Below are positions 6,126-8,759 of a DNA stretch of 8,759 nt, piece after piece; the stretch's first letter is position 1; each line of letters opens with the position of its first letter. This DNA is from a bacterium (lineage in GTDB: Bacteria; Vulcanimicrobiota; Vulcanimicrobiia; Vulcanimicrobiales; Vulcanimicrobiaceae). The translations under genes and the position numbers were made by a program. The notes beneath the pieces are model-generated. The model was not told the origin of the DNA. It worked only from the letters and a program-made list of their open reading frames with translations, and ran no database searches. The DNA lies in NCBI GenBank assembly GCA_021807065.1, contig JAKAPO010000078.1, positions 1 to 8,759 on the forward strand. The letters are read 5' to 3'.

Positions 6126-6773
6126 TTAGGGTTTGGCGAAGGCGACGATCTCGCCACGTTCGCGGTGGTTCGTCCAGAACTTCGACCCGTCGAACGTGAG
6201 CGCGCGCGCCGCGAACGGAATGCGCTGCAGATCGACGCTCTTCGGCGCTCCGTTGCGCGCGTCGACGCGCGTTAGCCAGTAATCCTCGGTCTCTTCATCG
6301 TCGGTCGTAACCAGATAAAACTGCCCGTCGACGATCACCTGTCCGCAGATGCCATGCGGCACCGTGAATTGCGTGACGATCTTCCCCGCATCGTCCACGC
6401 CAATGATGCGGTGGTTGTACCACTGGCTGATGTAGAGGAGGTCGCCGTCATAGCCGAGCTGCGATCCGGTATCGTCGGGGCACGCGAACGCCCCCTGCGC
6501 CTTGAAGCCGTGGCCGGGGACGAAGCGCCGTACCATGCGGTGGTCCTCCTCGGTCTCGCCGCAGATCACGCGTAGCTCGTCGCCGACGACCGCGAGGCCG
6601 AACGGCTTGCCGGGAGCCGCCGCCTCCTCGACAACCGTCCATTGCGCGGGGCGTAGCGCGTAGAGTCGGTTCGTCGCGATCGAACCCATCCAGAGCAGCT
6701 GTCCATCGTAGGCAAGCGATTGCGGTCTAGGCGCCGGTGAGGGAAGCCGCAGAATCTCCGTCACGTTTTCCAT
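6126..6773 (-). CDS. Small five-repeat beta-propeller-like protein, unknown function
   Basis: The 215-residue product (start MENVTEI) has no signal peptide or membrane segment, so it is probably cytoplasmic. I do not recognise a family. It contains five related repeats of about 40-46 residues. Four are centred on a DG turn: SLAYDGQLLWMG (D23), QLGYDGDLLYIS (D109), QVIVDGQFYLVT (D149) and ALTFDGSKFWTN (D195). The fifth is the weaker GLAVVGDELRVI (G64). Most are followed by a basic-hydrophobic strand such as RLYALR, RIIGVD or EIVAF. This is the pattern of a beta-propeller, and five blades would be small. Acidic patches (ETEEDH, DDEETED) stand out. NHL, SMP-30 or glutaminyl-cyclase-like propellers are the nearest guesses. 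An ATG at 6839 would add 22 residues and overlap tsaD by 25 bases. I prefer 6773, although its ribosome site is poor. It is divergent from tsaD and convergent with the MFS gene. Confidence 0.7.
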   Translation of the reverse strand: MENVTEILRLPSPAPRPQSLAYDGQLLWMGSIATNRLYALRPAQWTVVEEAAAPGKPFGLAVVGDELRVICGETEEDHRMVRRFVPGHGFKAQGAFACPDDTGSQLGYDGDLLYISQWYNHRIIGVDDAGKIVTQFTVPHGICGQVIVDGQFYLVTTDDEETEDYWLTRVDARNGAPKSVDLQRIPFAARALTFDGSKFWTNHRERGEIVAFAKP

Positions 6774-6798
6774 CGCGGCGGGGCTTCGGAGGAACGTC

Positions 6799-6804
6799 AG
6801 GAAG
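6799..6804 (+). promoter_or_regulatory. Ribosome binding site of tsaD
   Basis: AGGAAG lies 10 bases before the GTG at 6815. A stronger GGAGGA sits at 6788-6793, but no ATG, GTG or TTG lies in the tsaD frame close behind it. The GTG start is also supported by the metal-binding His111 and His115 falling at their E. coli numbers. Confidence 0.5.
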
Positions 6805-6814
6805 TCCCGTCCGC

Positions 6815-7816
6815 GTGCTTCTGCTCGGGATCGAAACATCGTGTGATGACACCGCCACCGCCGTGGTGCGCGACGGACGCGAGGTCCTTGCTTCGGTGTC
6901 GACCGATCAGGATGCCTTTCACGCCAGGTATGGCGGGATCGTGCCGGAGATCGCGAGCCGCCGGCACGCGGCGCTTCTCTCCGCCGCGGTTGAGGACGCG
7001 CTCGCTCGCGCCGCCGTGACGCTCGACTCCATGGACGGCATCGCGGTCACTCGTGGTCCCGGTCTGATCGGCAGCCTCGTCGTCGGCGTCGCGAGCGCGA
7101 AGGCACTGGCGTTTGCCGCAAACAAACCGCTATACGGTATCAATCACCTGCACGGACATATCTTCGCGGCGTTTCTCGACCGCGATCTCCCCGCACGATA
7201 TCCATTTCTCGCGCTTATCGTCTCCGGAGGGCATTCGCAACTGGTTCGCGTCCAGTCACCGACGAAGATGGTGATCCTCGGACGTACGCACGACGACGCC
7301 GCGGGCGAAGCCTACGATAAGACCGCTCGTCTGCTCGGCCTTCCATATCCCGGCGGCCCCGAACTCGATCGGATGGCGCAGCACGGCGATCCCGCCGCAT
7401 ACAAGTTTCCGCGCCATCGCCCGGTGCGCGGCAGCCTCGATCTCTCTTTCTCTGGCTTGAAGACGTCCGTGCGCTACTTTCTCGAATCTCCAGCGGGCAA
7501 AAAAGCGAAGCTCGAAGACGTCGCCGCGTCTTTCCAAGCAGCCGTGGTCGACGTGCTCGTCGCGCGCGTCGACGCAGCTTTCTCGCAACGCGAATACACG
7601 GGCGTCGTGGTCTCCGGCGGAGTCGCGGCGAATTCCGGCCTACAGCACGCGATGCGCCTCTGGGCGCATCGCAGCGGCGCCGACGTTCTCATTCCGCCAC
7701 CCAAATACTGCACCGACAACGCGGCGATGATTGCGGCAGCGGCATTTTACCAGCGGGACGCGGTTCAGGCCGATCCGCTCACGCTCACGGCGGACCCAAA
7801 CCTTCCGTTCGATTGA
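6815..7816 (+). CDS. tsaD: tRNA N6-adenosine threonylcarbamoyltransferase TsaD
   Basis: Transfers the threonylcarbamoyl group onto A37 of tRNAs that read ANN codons (t6A), acting in the cytoplasm with TsaB, TsaE and TsaC. With GTG 6815 it is 333 residues, close to the 337 of E. coli. Motifs in order: GIETSCDDTA at residues 5-14; HARYGGIVPEIASRRH; GPGLIGSLVVGVASAKALA; the metal site NHLHGH with H111 and H115; LIVSGGHSQL; the signature GEAYDKTARLLGLPYPGGPE; LSFSGLKTSVRYF; VVSGGVAANSG; and CTDNAAMIAAA with the metal-binding Asp301. An ATG at 6737 would add 26 residues unlike the family and overlap the divergent gene, so it is rejected. tsaB, tsaE and tsaC are not in the window. The 41-base gap to the divergent gene leaves little room for two promoters. 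The stop abuts the stop of the convergent gene. Confidence 0.97.
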   Translation: MLLLGIETSCDDTATAVVRDGREVLASVSTDQDAFHARYGGIVPEIASRRHAALLSAAVEDALARAAVTLDSMDGIAVTRGPGLIGSLVVGVASAKALAFAANKPLYGINHLHGHIFAAFLDRDLPARYPFLALIVSGGHSQLVRVQSPTKMVILGRTHDDAAGEAYDKTARLLGLPYPGGPELDRMAQHGDPAAYKFPRHRPVRGSLDLSFSGLKTSVRYFLESPAGKKAKLEDVAASFQAAVVDVLVARVDAAFSQREYTGVVVSGGVAANSGLQHAMRLWAHRSGADVLIPPPKYCTDNAAMIAAAAFYQRDAVQADPLTLTADPNLPFD

Positions 7817-8759
7817 TTAGGGCGGAGTGATCTCGACGAGCGCGAAGCCGCCGGCGTCGATGACGACCGCGATCCCGTCGAGAATCTCCTGACGCTTCAG
7901 CTTGCCCAACTCCCGCCAGCCGTTCCACACCGTCGAGAATATTCGTACGGTGTGCTCCGTTTCCGGTAGCGACGAAAGCGACGCAGCGGTGGTTACGGCT
8001 TGCGTACCGGAGTTGCCGATGAACACGAGCGTGCGCTTCTTGTCGCTCAACGCAACGAGAGTAGCCAAAGGGTCCACAACGGTTACGGTATCGGTGATAT
8101 CCTCGTCGTAACGCGTGGTCCGCGCATCGCACGCGAGATCGGCTGTCGTGTGCACGCAGAGCCCGTCGGGCATGCGCAGCGCAATCCAGGAGATGTCCTT
8201 CCCTCGAAACGGCACGTTCACCACCGTCAGCCATCGCCAATCCGCCGCAAGCGAGGGTGCGATGCGAGCATCTGCGCCGCGAATGTCTAGACCGCCAGCG
8301 CCTTCGATCGCCGCCCAGAGATAGCGTGGCGCGTCCCACGGCGAAAGCATCATCCCTTGATTGACCAAAATCTCGCCATGAAGCCATTCGGAGAACTGAC
8401 CCGGCACCGTGTTGTTTCTGCGCGGATCGCTGGAAAAGTGGCGAAAGCTCGAAGCGAGAGCCTTCGCCATGAATGCCGGGTTGTATTTCGAGGCCGCAAA
8501 TGCGTACCAAAACGTCATCGCGACCCAGACGCCGCCGAGTAGCCCCAGATCGCCGACGGGGCTATAGCCGAGATCGTCGCGCGGCACGGTCCGGATTCCG
8601 GCGTTCGTCCAAAATGCCGCGTCGCTCAATGCGCCGATGATGCGCGCTGCTCTCTCCGGTGGTGCAACGCCAAAGAGCACTGGAAAGACCAGATCCGCCG
8701 TGATCTCCGTTCGTGGCGTGCCGTCGACGTCGATGGTCAAATAGTATAGGTCATTCGCC
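7817..8759 (-). CDS. Glycoside-hydrolase-like (alpha/alpha)6-barrel protein (partial, 5' end beyond right edge)
   Basis: About 313 C-terminal residues are visible; the frame is open to position 8759 (ANDLYYLTIDVDG...), so the start lies outside. A TTG at 8740 is only an internal codon. Sequence such as TEITADLVFPVLFGVAPPER, RTVPRDDLGY, GGVWVAMTFWYAFAAS, NNTVPGQFSEWLHGE, NQGMMLSPWDAPRYLWAAIE and GGLDI resembles the C-terminal helical barrel of glycogen-debranching or amylo-alpha-1,6-glucosidase-like proteins and related GH15/GH63-type enzymes. The last ~110 residues (from about LACDARTT to the end) look like a beta-rich C-terminal domain. No signal peptide can be judged. Both the exact family and the substrate (glycogen, trehalose, mannosylglycerate or another glucoside) are uncertain, and the catalytic residues cannot be assigned. 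Its TAA directly abuts the tsaD TGA. Confidence 0.65.
   Translation of the reverse strand, partial: ANDLYYLTIDVDGTPRTEITADLVFPVLFGVAPPERAARIIGALSDAAFWTNAGIRTVPRDDLGYSPVGDLGLLGGVWVAMTFWYAFAASKYNPAFMAKALASSFRHFSSDPRRNNTVPGQFSEWLHGEILVNQGMMLSPWDAPRYLWAAIEGAGGLDIRGADARIAPSLAADWRWLTVVNVPFRGKDISWIALRMPDGLCVHTTADLACDARTTRYDEDITDTVTVVDPLATLVALSDKKRTLVFIGNSGTQAVTTAASLSSLPETEHTVRIFSTVWNGWRELGKLKRQEILDGIAVVIDAGGFALVEITPP

Noticed and set aside
6737..6814. N-terminal extension of TsaD from ATG 6737
   Set aside because: Adds 26 residues with no family counterpart and overlaps the divergent gene; GTG 6815 puts the metal-binding histidines at 111 and 115 as in E. coli.

Overview
The window is GC-rich, gene-dense bacterial chromosome. 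It carries the universal genes thrS and tsaD, a phosphate-uptake (Pst) operon, a lipoprotein-transporter pair, and two genes of unknown or uncertain role. PstS has a plain Sec signal peptide with no lipobox, which fits a periplasm-bearing (diderm) cell, and a separate lipoprotein is present. The absence of a TGS domain on ThrRS, the Ser/Pro-rich lipoprotein and the dispersed GTCATnCCGAGCG repeats suggest a poorly cultivated soil or environmental lineage. An Eremiobacterota-like bacterium is a guess, not a demonstrated placement.

Layout. Positions 1-1868 (minus strand) hold pstS followed by pstC, which runs off the left edge. An 11-bp GC hairpin lies in the first codons of pstC. Positions 1869-2149 hold the pst control region and, on the minus strand, what looks like the last ~45 codons of an ACR3-type arsenite exporter with no start and no upstream part. 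Positions 2150-3865 (plus) encode threonyl-tRNA synthetase. Its stop codon lies inside a dispersed repeat element (3848-3892). Positions 3906-6092 (plus) form a two-gene unit: a Ser/Pro-rich lipoprotein, then an MFS transporter of the NanT/JEN1-like type whose ribosome binding site overlaps the lipoprotein stop codon. A second, inverted copy of the repeat core (6091-6118) fills the gap to the convergent gene at 6126-6773 (minus), a small protein with five propeller-like repeats. Divergent from it, 6815-7816 (plus) is tsaD, needed for the t6A modification of tRNAs. tsaD ends exactly where a convergent, truncated (alpha/alpha)6-barrel glycoside-hydrolase-like gene ends (7817 to the right edge, minus).

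How it fits together. ThrRS charges tRNA-Thr and TsaD modifies A37 of ANN-decoding tRNAs, so both serve translation, but they are not in one operon. PstS and PstC are the binding protein and a permease of high-affinity phosphate uptake. An arsenite-exporter remnant directly upstream suggests that this was once a phosphate/arsenic locus. The lipoprotein and MFS protein are probably co-translated and may act together in uptake of an organic acid, though no substrate can be read from the sequence. The strongest leads are the acr3 remnant, the paired repeats at gene ends, the pstS-pstC hairpin and the five-repeat mini-propeller.
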